A stretch of 64,000 bases of DNA, taken from the NCBI RefSeq assembly GCF_002019765.1, contig NZ_KV917380.1:3426576-3490575 (forward strand). Reading direction: 5' to 3'. Made by a program: the position numbers and the translations under genes. This stretch comes from Shouchella oshimensis (GTDB lineage: Bacteria; Bacillota; Bacilli; Bacillales; Bacillaceae_D). The notes below the pieces were generated by a model. The model saw only the letters and a list, made by a program, of their open reading frames with translations, searched no databases and was not told the origin of the DNA. Below are positions 17,905-27,108 of this stretch, piece after piece. Within the stretch, counting starts at the first letter, position 1. The number at the start of each line of letters is the position of its first letter.

Positions 17905-18149
17905 CCGTTTTCATAAAAAAAAGAAAAGGGTTTCATCGAGCTGATTGACTTCTTCTTACTCTCTCCTTAAACTCAGAGCGGCATTGAAAGGATTGATCTG
18001 GTATTTCTTATATTCTTTTCCTTTTAGGGGAACGGAATCAATTCGGGGATTGAAGATGTTGACTTAAAACAATTGAGTTGTTTGTAAAAAAGTCGCCTCT
18101 TTTATAAAAAATTCAACCGTTTTGGAAGAGCTTTTGTTTTTTTCTTTTC

Positions 18150-18845
18150 TAGCCTCTTAAATTAATCATTGAGTGTAAATGCTCTACATACTTAAATCGA
18201 TGCACCCGGAACTCCTGAACCATGAGATCGAAAAAAGGAACGGTTTTATCAATACCTAAAGCAGGTAATTTTCTTACATATTGCAGATATTCCATGTAGC
18301 CGCTAAAAAGATGATGAGGATGAGTGACATCCAAAGCCACCTGGCGTATTCCCGCTAACTATCGTATTAGATTCAGGGTTCTCTTTATAATCTTGTAAAA
18401 ACTCATCTAATGTTTCCCACGGAGCATCTGCACGAACAGCGATAATGCCATAGTCAGCTGCAAGATTAGCGATAGGAGTCATATCATCCCAGTTGTAATC
18501 AGAATTACCGGCAAGCAATTGAAAAAACCATTGTCGTTGATGTTGAAAAAATATGATGGGGATCGTTTACATTTTGTATGTACGCCCATCCTACAGCCCC
18601 TGTTCCACCAGGCTTATTAACCACTCCAATCGTTTGATCCATTAACCATGTTCCATAATCGCGTTCGATACAACTCTGGCGAATGTATCCCACCCACCTC
18701 CAGCAGAAGCAGGCGCCACCATTTCAACTAGTTTCTCAGGCTTCCATTCTGTTGATTCAGTATCCACCGTCCCCTCATTACTAAAACCAACGACAACTAG
18801 TACCAACATAAACAATGCCAAAGAAATGGGTAATCGCGGTTTCAT
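18150..18845 (-). pseudogene. Broken TctC-type tricarboxylate-transporter receptor
   Basis: Fragments in several frames together spell a TctC/Bug-type binding protein: a signal peptide and KLVEMVAPASAGGGWDTFAR (18642-18845), VVNKPGGTGAVGWAYIQ (18505-18690), LAGNSDYNWDDMTPIANLAADYG to SGNTPGG (18303-18518), then a doubtful tail. The frame changes at least three times and stops interrupt it. A working TctC has ~320 residues and would be followed by tctB and tctA, which are absent. It is the distal part of a decayed operon. Confidence 0.8.
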
Positions 18846-18894
18846 ACTATCCCTCCCTCAATAATTACATCGCTTTCATAATAAATCGCACCCG

Positions 18895-19389
18895 TTAGAA
18901 ACGCTTAATCAGTTCTTCTTCGTTCACTTCGCCTTCATAGGGACACCCAAATGACACCGTTAATGCGCCGCCAACATACACATTTTTTTGGTTAGCAAGC
19001 TCTACAACAGGGAGCAGTTTCTCCACTGCTTCTTCACGGGTACAATTTGAATTCGCTAATGAATGGGAATCCGTTGCTGATAAAAGCAATTTTATTTGAT
19101 TGATCCCAACACCGATTGCACGCTCAGCTCCTTTCAGATTTGGTACGAGCGCTCGAAATGAAACGTCTGTTAAGCTTTGGATGCCCTTTACAACCGCTTC
19201 TGCATCTTTCAGTTGAGGAATAGCCCGTGGGTGAACAAAAGAAGTCGCTTCGATATGACGAATACCACATGCTGCCAAAGCTTTGATGAGCTTAATTTTT
19301 GTCTCGATTTCCACCCATGTTTCCATTTGGAATCCATCTCTCGGTAATACTTCCCATATCGTCACTTCTTCTAGATACCGTCTTTCCAT
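18895..19389 (-). pseudogene. Truncated hydroxymethylglutaryl-CoA-lyase-like gene
   Basis: The 164-residue frame begins like a full HMG-CoA-lyase family member: VTIWEVLPRDGFQMETW with the catalytic Arg-Asp, then IRHIEATSFVHPRAIPQL and TVSFGCPYEGEV. It stops at EELIKRF, about half the usual ~300 residues, so the second half of the barrel with its His-x-His metal ligands and the catalytic Cys loop is gone. It starts directly after the end of the CoA-transferase remnant, and the broken tctC follows. The three were probably a catabolic operon for a branched acyl-CoA or dicarboxylic acid. Confidence 0.8.
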
Positions 19390-19563
19390 TTACACGACCC
19401 CGCTTTCTTTCAGCTTAGTAATACGTTCTTTTGAATAACCCAATCGGTATAATCACCTCTGCCCCCATATCCCCTAACAAACTTGCCGCAAAAGGGGCCG
19501 CTAACACAGTTGAAGCATCAACAAGACGAATACCTGTTAGCGGTCCGTTCGATAAACTCATCT
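19390..19563 (-). pseudogene. CaiB/BaiF (family III) CoA-transferase with a large internal deletion
   Basis: The N-terminus [30 protein letters not shown] is a typical family III CoA-transferase start. Right after GAEVI the reading frame changes and the sequence becomes [17 protein letters not shown] followed by a stop, which is the usual C-terminus of the same family. About 340 codons between are missing. The stop abuts the start codon of the lyase remnant, as expected for the original operon. Confidence 0.82.
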
Positions 19564-19817
19564 GATCGACTCCTACAGTTCCACTAATCGGTTAATAAAA
19601 CCACATAACGGAACTTTTTAATTGAGCGTATCATATCTTTCCAAATGAAACGACGGCAAAGACTAGTTAAATTTGGATTCACCGATTCATAAACCGATCA
19701 TCCTATGATTCGCTTTATGAAAGGGATAATTTCTTTTTTCCTACATCTAATTGTTCGTTTATTTATGAAATGATTGCTATAATAAAAGAGTTCAAAAGCT
19801 TCTAGGGAGGGGATGTA

Positions 19818-20249
19818 ATGACTTTACCTACAAATAAATTAGTTGAATATTGGTATAATCAGCAAGGCTTTTTTACTATGAAAGGTGAAAAGAATCAATA
19901 CGACCTTCTAGCTATTCAGCATCAACAAGACGCTTCATGGCGCTATATTCATTGCGAGATTTGTATTCAACCTGATGAACACCCAAACTTTTCAGATCAC
20001 CATGAGAGCAGTGATCACCGTTCTACGATTTCCAACCAAATTGAACACTGGATGAATCGGACGTATACTTCTTTTAAAAAACGAGCAGCACGAGAAAAAC
20101 ATATTCCCAATGTCGAATGGGAATATGTTCTTGTCTATCGAGATGAAACGAAAATCCAATACTTAAAACAAGCGAAACCTAGTCACCTTACCTTTATCCC
20201 TATTCAAACGATTATTGCTGAATTGAAAGAAGACGAACAGCCTCTATAA
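19818..20249 (+). CDS. Conserved-looking hypothetical protein, 143 residues
   Basis: A soluble, His/Gln/Glu-rich protein with GGGAGG before the ATG. The first half reads LVEYWYNQQGFFTMKG, then YDLLAIQ, then WRYIHCEICIQ. This spacing of a hydrophobic strand with Asp followed by a strand with Glu resembles the core of PD-(D/E)xK nuclease-like folds, but I see no clear catalytic Lys and would not call it a nuclease. No neighbour gives it a job: a decayed operon lies upstream and a citrate symporter downstream. Confidence 0.7.
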   Translation: MTLPTNKLVEYWYNQQGFFTMKGEKNQYDLLAIQHQQDASWRYIHCEICIQPDEHPNFSDHHESSDHRSTISNQIEHWMNRTYTSFKKRAAREKHIPNVEWEYVLVYRDETKIQYLKQAKPSHLTFIPIQTIIAELKEDEQPL

Positions 20250-20440
20250 TAAAAAGGGGCTGAGTCTATTTCTGCTTTATTCAAGACTCCTGCACAGTTG
20301 TCACTATCTCTCCCACTCTATTTCTTTTACGCATTTCTCTACTCCACCTTATCTCTATGAACAATATGAACGTAATTTTCTTTATCACCAAAACCTCCGT
20401 TGACTAAGTTATTGTGATAGGCTTATCAAAATATAAGATT

Positions 20441-20455
20441 ATGTAAGCGTAAACA
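20441..20455 (+). promoter_or_regulatory. cre box (CcpA site) upstream of the citrate symporter
   Basis: ATGTAAGCGTAAACA matches the consensus WTGNAANCGNWNNCW at all 15 positions. It lies just downstream of a possible promoter (TATAAGATT around 20433-20441) and ~30 bases before the start codon, where CcpA binding would block transcription. Carbon-catabolite repression of citM is known in Bacillus. Confidence 0.75.
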
Positions 20456-20483
20456 TTTTCTTTTTACATCAGGAGGGTTTAGC

Positions 20484-21809
20484 TTGTTAAGTATTATTGG
20501 TATATCCATTATTCTTATTACTGTTGCTTTACTTATATGGGGAAAAGCAAGTCCAATTGTTGCCATGATTATTGTGCCCCTTGTTGGTGCACTTGTTGCA
20601 GGTTTTGGATTTACTGAAATTACGGAGTTCTTTGAGATAGGAATTGACCGGGTACTCAGTGTAGCCATTATGTTCATCTTCGCGATTCTGTTCTTCGGTG
20701 TTTTACAAGATACTGGTTTTTTTGAGCCTATTATTCGTGGGATGGTTCGACTGACTAAAGGGAACGTCGTTACTGTCGCGGTTGGGACAGCTGCAATTGG
20801 TACAATTGCTCATCTCGATGGTGCCGGTGCAACGACTTTTCTATTAACTATTCCAGCATTACTACCGTTGTACAAGCGTCTTGGTATGAGTCCCTATTTA
20901 CTCGTGATGCTTGTTGGTATAAGTGCAGGTATTATGAATATGGTTCCTTGGGCTGGTCCCACAGGTCGAGTAGCTAGTGTGATTGGCGGTGATCCCGTTG
21001 ATGTATGGCTACCACTTATTCCAATGCAAATCATTGGCGTTGTTCTCGTGTTGATTCTCGGATATATCTTAGGAGTAAGAGAGAAGAAACGAATTCAAAG
21101 AACTGCTCATTCTGAAGCCGCGGCAACAGCCATGACCGATGCGGATATGAAAGAAGCACTGGATTCGATCAGTAATTCTGGAGATCCTAAATTAAAGCGC
21201 TATCATCTTATTTGGCCAAATGCACTTTTATTTGTTTCATTGCTTAGTGTATTAATTTGGAACCCTCTTCCATCTGCCTATATCTTTATGATTGGACTTG
21301 TGTTAGCACTTATGATTAACTATCCCAATGTTCAAACACAAATGGATCGTATTAAAGAACACTCTCCTAGTGCATTGTTAATGGCTGCGGTCATTTTGTC
21401 CGCGGGTACATTTTTAGGGGTATTAGATGGATCCGGTATGTTAGAATCGATCGCAGTTGACAGCATTGCAATTTTACCTGCTGCCGTTCTACCCGTTCTT
21501 CATATCATAGTAGGTTTGTTTGGAGTCCCGTTTGATATCATCACGAGCACGGATGCTTACTATTTTGCTCTTATGCCAATTGTAGAGAGTATTACATCTG
21601 AAGTCGGCGTGGCTAGTGCCTCTACGGCGTACGCGATGATGATCGGAAACGTGGTTGGTACATTTGTAAGCCCATTAGCTCCGGCTGTCTGGCTAGCTGT
21701 TGGACTTGCAGGGATCGATATGGGTAAATACATTCGTTACTCCTTCTTCTGGTTTTGGGGTTTCAGTATTGTCATGGTCGTAATCGCTATTATTATTGGC
21801 GTCGTGTAA
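20484..21809 (+). CDS. Citrate-metal/proton symporter of the CitMHS family
   Basis: A 441-residue membrane protein with about 12 hydrophobic segments. The CitMHS family is indicated by LIWGKASPIVAMIIVPLVGAL at the N-terminus, AHLDGAGATTFLLTIPALLPLYKRLGM and MVPWAGPTGRVASV in the middle, and STAYAMMIGNVVGTFVSPLAPAVWL near the end. Such proteins import citrate as a complex with Mg2+, Ca2+ or other divalent metals. The start is a TTG at 20484 with AGGAGGG well placed upstream. A cre box precedes it and a terminator follows. No CitST two-component system is nearby. Confidence 0.92.
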   Translation: MLSIIGISIILITVALLIWGKASPIVAMIIVPLVGALVAGFGFTEITEFFEIGIDRVLSVAIMFIFAILFFGVLQDTGFFEPIIRGMVRLTKGNVVTVAVGTAAIGTIAHLDGAGATTFLLTIPALLPLYKRLGMSPYLLVMLVGISAGIMNMVPWAGPTGRVASVIGGDPVDVWLPLIPMQIIGVVLVLILGYILGVREKKRIQRTAHSEAAATAMTDADMKEALDSISNSGDPKLKRYHLIWPNALLFVSLLSVLIWNPLPSAYIFMIGLVLALMINYPNVQTQMDRIKEHSPSALLMAAVILSAGTFLGVLDGSGMLESIAVDSIAILPAAVLPVLHIIVGLFGVPFDIITSTDAYYFALMPIVESITSEVGVASASTAYAMMIGNVVGTFVSPLAPAVWLAVGLAGIDMGKYIRYSFFWFWGFSIVMVVIAIIIGVV

Positions 21810-21819
21810 GAAGCAAAAG

Positions 21820-21844
21820 CACTCTCATGAACGAGAGTGTTTTT
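21820..21844 (+). terminator. Terminator of the citrate symporter gene
   Basis: CACTCTC (21820-21826) pairs with GAGAGTG (21833-21839), followed by TTTTT. Confidence 0.85.
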
Positions 21845-21975
21845 CGTGTTTCTCTTCACAGGCTGACTCTTATCAAGTTTCCCGGAAAAATTCTTCGTAT
21901 TTTAGTTTTACATCTAGCCTTAACGGTTATCTTTTCTGTAGTAGACATTTCTAATGAATTGAGGGGAGAATGTAC

Positions 21976-22191
21976 ATGCCGTATCACATCAAAGTCTATG
22001 TTATAGGTAGAGAACAGCCCATTTATGAATCAATAAGGGATGATGGAGACGTGAATAAAGCAGCTAAATCGATTGATGGTGCACTAACAGAAAACAAGAT
22101 TGTTTCATTCGGAGTCATGAAAGAAGACGAAGTACTCGTGCGCTCTGAAAATGTCACACATGTTGAAATTACGGAAACATCGAAATCCTAA
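21976..22191 (+). CDS. Small hypothetical protein, 71 residues
   Basis: A soluble, slightly acidic 71-residue protein beginning MPYHIKVYVIGREQPIYES. I chose the ATG at 21976 because GAGGGGA lies nine bases upstream; the ATG six bases earlier would sit almost on the SD. No domain is recognised. It stands alone between two terminators, so it is its own transcription unit. Confidence 0.7.
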   Translation: MPYHIKVYVIGREQPIYESIRDDGDVNKAAKSIDGALTENKIVSFGVMKEDEVLVRSENVTHVEITETSKS

Positions 22192-22230
22192 TGAACGGTA
22201 CCCTTGCTTCAAAGCTCTTAGACCTAAGAT

Positions 22231-22267
22231 AAAACCCCAACGCTAACCAGCTTATCGTTGGGGTTTT
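22231..22267. terminator. Bidirectional intrinsic terminator
   Basis: AAAACCCCAACG (22231-22242) and CGTTGGGGTTTT (22256-22267) are perfect inverted repeats with A and T at the ends, working for the small plus-strand gene and the minus-strand hydrolase gene. Confidence 0.9.
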
Positions 22268-22357
22268 AGTCAATAAAGTCCAAAACGAAAATGGCTTACG
22301 AGGAATTGGCTTTTTCCTTATGCCAGCTCCAAGTTGCTTGTTGTTTTTCTCGAAGAT

Positions 22358-23299
22358 TTAGTGATGGTTTGTTAAATAGTCAATCGCTTTGTTCAAGAAC
22401 CGATCAAAATGTTCAGGATAATCATGGTCTAATTCGTTTACTAATTCAAACACATGCTTTACGTTCTTTTTCTCTAGCAATTTAATAAACGTATTCGTAC
22501 AGTCAAGAGAATCTTCATCTTGATCACCACAGATAATGTACCCTTTTATGCCTTTGTCTGCCATCATAGCTAATTCATCAGCATACTGCTCAAGATCTGG
22601 TAACCAAGGTCCCACAAAAATAAACCCTTGTACTGGAATATCACGTTTTAAGATGGTGTTTAAAATAACACCTGCCCCAGCAGAGAAGCCTCCAAGAATG
22701 ATAGGTCCATGATTCACCTGAACATTCTGTTTCATTGTTTCATAATGAGTTTGCAACTCCATTGATCCTTTTTCTAAATCATCCCAATTATAACCACCTG
22801 AGAATTCTATCTGAGAAGACTGTGGCAATCCTAATACGAAACCATTTGATGTAACCGTTTGCCAATTGACTTTTGTAAACGAATTGTTTTCTTGGTTTCC
22901 ATGCAGGGCGATGAATAAACCCTCTTTCGTACGACCTTTATCTGGAACAATCACTTCCAATGTCGATTCAGCATTTTTTTTCGCTTCTTCTTCTCTATTT
23001 CTACATAGATCAATCATGTATTGAAATTCCTCGTTCTTACGAAGGGAATCCAAGTCCTCATCTTCCAAAAGGTAGGTATAAGAATACCAATGACCGTTCT
23101 CAATGATCGCCTCTTTCATTATTGCTAAGGCTTCATCTTCGTGTCCAGATGCAGCAGCCAAAGCGTACTGAAAGTTGTAAATTTGAGCATGGTTTCCTTC
23201 AACCTCATTCGCATGTTTAGAAATATAGTGATAGGCGTCTTCCGCTCCATTTGTTTTATATTTTTCCAATGTTGTGTTCAGTAATTTCGTATACTTCAT
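22358..23299 (-). CDS. Alpha/beta-hydrolase (esterase-like) with an N-terminal helical repeat region
   Basis: A 313-residue cytoplasmic protein. Residues ~1-100 are helical and resemble tetratricopeptide-type repeats (YALAAASGHEDEALAIMKEAI). Residues ~110-313 are an alpha/beta-hydrolase: LFIALHGNQEN, the nucleophile elbow GGFSAGAGV near residue 207, a strand GYIICGDQDE with the acid, and a C-terminal ELDHDYPEHF with the histidine. The type is that of predicted esterases/dienelactone-hydrolase relatives; the substrate is unknown. It is monocistronic with a GGGGG-type SD. Confidence 0.85.
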   Translation of the reverse strand: MKYTKLLNTTLEKYKTNGAEDAYHYISKHANEVEGNHAQIYNFQYALAAASGHEDEALAIMKEAIIENGHWYSYTYLLEDEDLDSLRKNEEFQYMIDLCRNREEEAKKNAESTLEVIVPDKGRTKEGLFIALHGNQENNSFTKVNWQTVTSNGFVLGLPQSSQIEFSGGYNWDDLEKGSMELQTHYETMKQNVQVNHGPIILGGFSAGAGVILNTILKRDIPVQGFIFVGPWLPDLEQYADELAMMADKGIKGYIICGDQDEDSLDCTNTFIKLLEKKNVKHVFELVNELDHDYPEHFDRFLNKAIDYLTNHH

Positions 23300-23488
23300 T
23301 TGTAAGATCGTTGCCCCCTATTAGTTTGTATAGTTCTGTACATTCATCTAAATTAATTCTTTTAAAACGATTAAATGAATATTTTTTTAAAAACAATCAT
23401 AATATTCCCACACATTAAAACATACCATAAGCATATTGGTAAAACAAGGTTATCGTTGCATCTAAAGTCCTAAAGAATTTTTAAAAAA

Positions 23489-23768
23489 TAGAGGCTGGGA
23501 CATAAGTAGATAGAAAGACCAAAATGACGAACATTCCTGAAAATAGGAACGTTCGTCGTTTGTTTTCTATGAACATTAGCGGAAGGAGAATCCGAAAACT
23601 CCTGGGGGATCAGCACGTGTCTGAAGACTCTGGAGTGGCGGTTTTCCACGGAGGAGGCTGAGGCCGTGTCCCCGGAAAGCGAAGGATTCTCCTGTAGCGG
23701 TGCTACTCAGCATAGTTTAGACTATTCGTCTTTTCAACTACTACTTTTCGTTATGTCCCAGCCTCTTT
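23489..23768. repeat. ~280-bp structured repeat with TIR-like ends, copy 1
   Basis: It begins AGAGGCTGGGACATAA and ends with the inverse TTATGTCCCAGCCTCTTT, i.e. ends that can pair over ~16 bp. Inside are further inverted repeats (GACGAACATTCCTG with GGAACGTTCGTC; GGAGAATCC with GGATTCTCC). A second copy lies at 39640-39920 in the opposite orientation, alike over almost the whole length. No protein is encoded. It may be a MITE-like mobile element or a repeated RNA hairpin; it also ends with a T run, so it can terminate transcription. Confidence 0.85.
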
Positions 23769-23812
23769 TACGCTTTAGCACTTCATCTTTACCGACTGAA
23801 AGGCTCGTTTTT

Positions 23813-25630
23813 TTATTCATCCTTGCTTTCAAGATAAGCATTTAAATGCTCATAGACTTTGTTTTGATCTGCTTCAAGCTTATTCCCTGTATCAACGAGT
23901 GGGCTGAGCGTTGAGTACGCTGGCAATTTATCATTATTGTATACTTGAATAATTTCATCCTGATTAATTGCATAAAGAACCGCTTTTCGTAAATCAACGC
24001 TTTCTGCTACATCGCGGTTAGAAGTGTTGAACGCGAGATACGTTACACCGTTACTTGGAATACTTTGTAGTTGAAGCTTTTCATCACCTTCAACAAGATC
24101 CATTTTATTTTCCGGTACGCCATAATACATATCAATTTCCCCACTACGTAAAGCCGAAAGTGCTGAATCAGAGTCACTTATAAATCGAACCCGTACTTCT
24201 TCAATTGCTGGCTCATACTCTGTTCCTGCTTGATAACCTGGGTTCTTCAAAAATACTGCTTCATAGTCGTTCTTATGCGTCATGATATACGGACCGCTTG
24301 CATACAAACTATTCTCTAAACCACTGCCTTCTGTCACTAAACGCTGATCGCCATAAGGAATGTCTGTATTAACATCAAACTCTTCAACGTTATAGGTGTT
24401 CACTGATTCGACTTGTGACTTCGATACAATGCCAGCTGATTGATGAGCTAAGTAATTTAATACTTGAGGGAACGGCTCAGTTGTCGTCAATTTCACAACT
24501 TGATAAGCCCCCTCCTCTGAATTCGCAGCATCCTTGTCTGTGACAAGGGAATCAATCGATTGATCAAGACCAGATTCCAACTGTTCAAGAATTGAATCTG
24601 AGCTTCCAGCCAATGTCGCGTTTTCTAATTCAGTTAGATCGGAGACAGCCGTCACCTCACCGATATGTTCATGAAGGGTATACGTCCGATGATCTGGCAC
24701 AGAATCGCGATCAGACGCTCTCTCTAAAGAGAAAATAACGTCCTCAATTCCAACACGCTCCTCTGTTTCTACCACATCTTCTCCCTCTACCGCCGCAAAG
24801 AAGAGATCATCTCGTAAAACGAAATAGTAATCCTCATTTCCCTCTGCAATGGCGTATTCATATGAAAGAGAGGCATCCGCTGTAATAGCATCATCATCGG
24901 TTAGATTCACTAAGCGAACATACATATTCGTGTTCAGTTGATTAATGGAACCGTCATTCCCTTTAATTGGGTCAAGAGATGTTAATTCTGATATCGCTTG
25001 AGTCAGTACTAGCGGTCTTTCTCCTTGCTCTTCTTCATTTACATATCGAACACTGTCCCAAGCAAATGCGCGTGATTTTGATAGACGAACCGATTCCTCT
25101 TGTAGCACATCTTGATTAAACGCCTGGTTTTTCATAGACGTATAGAGTGGAACGATATAGGCATTCTCGGTTACTAGAGTTTCTTCTAATTCACGATACG
25201 TATCGGTATACTCTTCTGGTGATTCGGTTGAACCTTGTTCAATAAGTGCATCAATATCGGCATCGTCTATTAAACTATTGTCACCATCTGATTTAAATAA
25301 TGAACGAATCGCATAATCTGGGTTTCCTGTCACTGTCGTCCAGCTAGAGATAGCAATATCATAATTGCCAGCATCTCGCTGCGAAACAAAGCTGCCATAA
25401 TCAGGCTGTTGGTTAATTGAAACCGTAAATCCATTAGACGTTAACTGATCACGTAAGATGTTAATATCTTGTTCGTTGCTACTCATTGCCAGTAATTCTA
25501 TGTCAACTGCTTCTGCTGGCGGTTCAACGTCTGATGCCTCTCCCTCCACATCGTCACGTGTTGTGACATTACAAGCACTTAGTGCCACCAAAGCAAAAGC
25601 CGCGAGTGTTAGTCCCCATTGTTTCTTCAT
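23813..25630 (-). CDS. Solute-binding lipoprotein of family 5, apparently circularly permuted
   Basis: A 605-residue lipoprotein (lipobox LSAC near residue 20) of the peptide/nickel-binding SBP_bac_5 family. The domain order is unusual. Residues ~45-190 resemble the segment that normally ends such proteins (a strand and helix, then NYDIAISSWTTVTGNPDY, IDALIEQGS, and NAYIVPLYTSM). Residues ~205-605 hold the normal beginning and middle: LVLTQAISELTSLDPIKGND, VEDVIFSLERA-like, SGPYIMTHKNDYEAVFLKNPGY, and RKAVLYAINQDEII. The protein ends where the segment found at the N-terminus would be expected. The composition is very acidic. It starts the minus-strand side of a transporter with the two permeases upstream in the operon. 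Confidence 0.88.
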   Translation of the reverse strand: MKKQWGLTLAAFALVALSACNVTTRDDVEGEASDVEPPAEAVDIELLAMSSNEQDINILRDQLTSNGFTVSINQQPDYGSFVSQRDAGNYDIAISSWTTVTGNPDYAIRSLFKSDGDNSLIDDADIDALIEQGSTESPEEYTDTYRELEETLVTENAYIVPLYTSMKNQAFNQDVLQEESVRLSKSRAFAWDSVRYVNEEEQGERPLVLTQAISELTSLDPIKGNDGSINQLNTNMYVRLVNLTDDDAITADASLSYEYAIAEGNEDYYFVLRDDLFFAAVEGEDVVETEERVGIEDVIFSLERASDRDSVPDHRTYTLHEHIGEVTAVSDLTELENATLAGSSDSILEQLESGLDQSIDSLVTDKDAANSEEGAYQVVKLTTTEPFPQVLNYLAHQSAGIVSKSQVESVNTYNVEEFDVNTDIPYGDQRLVTEGSGLENSLYASGPYIMTHKNDYEAVFLKNPGYQAGTEYEPAIEEVRVRFISDSDSALSALRSGEIDMYYGVPENKMDLVEGDEKLQLQSIPSNGVTYLAFNTSNRDVAESVDLRKAVLYAINQDEIIQVYNNDKLPAYSTLSPLVDTGNKLEADQNKVYEHLNAYLESKDE

Positions 25631-25653
25631 GTTACATCCCCCTTAGATTTGTT

Positions 25654-27093
25654 TTACGATAAACGTGGATCGGTTGCGTCTCGTAAGCCGTCTCCTAAAA
25701 AATTAAACGACAATACGAGTAAAATGATTGCTAGACCTGGAAATAAAGCAAGATGAGGCTGGCTTTCTAAATAGGAGCTTCCTAGTCTTAAAATATTGCC
25801 CCATTCTGGTATATGTGGTTCAACGCCTAAACCAAGGTAGCTTAAGCTGCTTGTTGCCAAAACCGCGGTGCCAACTGTTAATGTCGACCGAATTATCATT
25901 GGAGACATGGCATTTGGAATGACATGCTTCACTAAAACCTTTACATGATTTGCTCCTAAAGCACGTGCAGATTCAACATATTCAAGATTGGATACTTGTA
26001 ATACATTGGCACGCATCGTTCGTGCATAACCGGGAATGGCCCCTACACTTAAAGCCAAAATTAAATTGACTGTACTTGCACCGAATGCCGCTATGATGGT
26101 AATCGCAAGCAGGATATCAGGAATAGCATACAAAACGTCGAGAGAACGCATAATCACATTATCTGAACGACGGCCGAAATAACCGGAAATAGCTCCTAAA
26201 ATCCCTCCAATGACAAACGGAACAAGGGTTGCAACAAACCCTACAATTAAAGAAATCCGTGCCCCAAATATGACGCGTGAAAATACATCACGACCATAAT
26301 TATCTGTGCCGAACGGATGGGCAAGGCTTGGTTCAGCTAGAATCGTACTGTAATTATTGGTAATAGCATCTCCGTAATCAAAAACACCATAACTACTAAC
26401 AGATATCATAAATAAAAATAGAATGAAAAATAATCCAATCATCGGCGCTGGGTAAGAAATTAATTTTTCTAGTAGCCCTCTCTTCTGTTGTTCTTGAATG
26501 AACATTGTATAGAGAACGATTAAGACGAATAGATTTCCTGTTACAACTGTTAGTAACAGGAGAATACCTAGACCCCGCTTTCTATTCCTCGTTGACTTCT
26601 GAATGAATGGAAGTGCAAAAAAGAACAACAGGTGTATAAGCAATACACTAAATAAAAGAATCATAGATGGGATAAATGTATTTGCCACGTAGGGCTTAAA
26701 TAAATTCACTAACGACACAAGAATGACGAGCACATCTGCAAGAATCATATAAAAGGCAAGAATCGTCGTTGCAGTTCGTTTTTCTTTCACGACATAGAAT
26801 GCAGCTAATGACGCAAAGACATTCCCTGTAAAAACACCGAATAACAGTACCCACGCTAAGCCTTTGCTAACGCCATCTCTTTCATTGTCTTTATAGCGAC
26901 GTTTATGAACAAGAAAAAGAAGGAAGCCGTGTAACATCAGTATGATAAATTGAATAGATGTATAAAGAAAGAAGCCACCATATTCGCCCCTACCGTTTAG
27001 ATTCACTAACGTTAACAGAAGAAAAAATCCAGTCGATAAAAAGAAGAAGAAGCGAACCTGACGAAATGTAAACTGTTTTCTAGCTCGATCCAC
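25654..27093 (-). CDS. ABC transporter permease, OppC/DppC type with a long membrane extension
   Basis: A 479-residue membrane protein. The C-terminal ~290 residues are a normal DppC-type permease: HPFGTDNYGRDVFSRVIFGARISL, then the ATPase-contact (EAA) loop EYVESARALGANHVKVLVKHVIPNAMSP, and GNILRLGSSYLES. The first ~190 residues add about six hydrophobic segments not present in ordinary DppC proteins. The start is a GTG with AGGAGG seven bases upstream. It pairs with the next gene as a heterodimeric channel, probably for oligopeptides. Confidence 0.9.
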   Translation of the reverse strand: MDRARKQFTFRQVRFFFFLSTGFFLLLTLVNLNGRGEYGGFFLYTSIQFIILMLHGFLLFLVHKRRYKDNERDGVSKGLAWVLLFGVFTGNVFASLAAFYVVKEKRTATTILAFYMILADVLVILVSLVNLFKPYVANTFIPSMILLFSVLLIHLLFFFALPFIQKSTRNRKRGLGILLLLTVVTGNLFVLIVLYTMFIQEQQKRGLLEKLISYPAPMIGLFFILFLFMISVSSYGVFDYGDAITNNYSTILAEPSLAHPFGTDNYGRDVFSRVIFGARISLIVGFVATLVPFVIGGILGAISGYFGRRSDNVIMRSLDVLYAIPDILLAITIIAAFGASTVNLILALSVGAIPGYARTMRANVLQVSNLEYVESARALGANHVKVLVKHVIPNAMSPMIIRSTLTVGTAVLATSSLSYLGLGVEPHIPEWGNILRLGSSYLESQPHLALFPGLAIILLVLSFNFLGDGLRDATDPRLS

Positions 27094-27108
27094 ACGCTCA
27101 CCTCCTAA

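Noticed and set aside
17900-17915. True cre box before the sugar-acid operon
   Set aside because: ATGAAAACGGTTGAC fails the consensus at two positions; kept only as cre-like.
19818-20249. Nuclease of the PD-(D/E)xK type
   Set aside because: Only a loose Asp...Glu pattern is seen and the catalytic Lys is missing; left as hypothetical.
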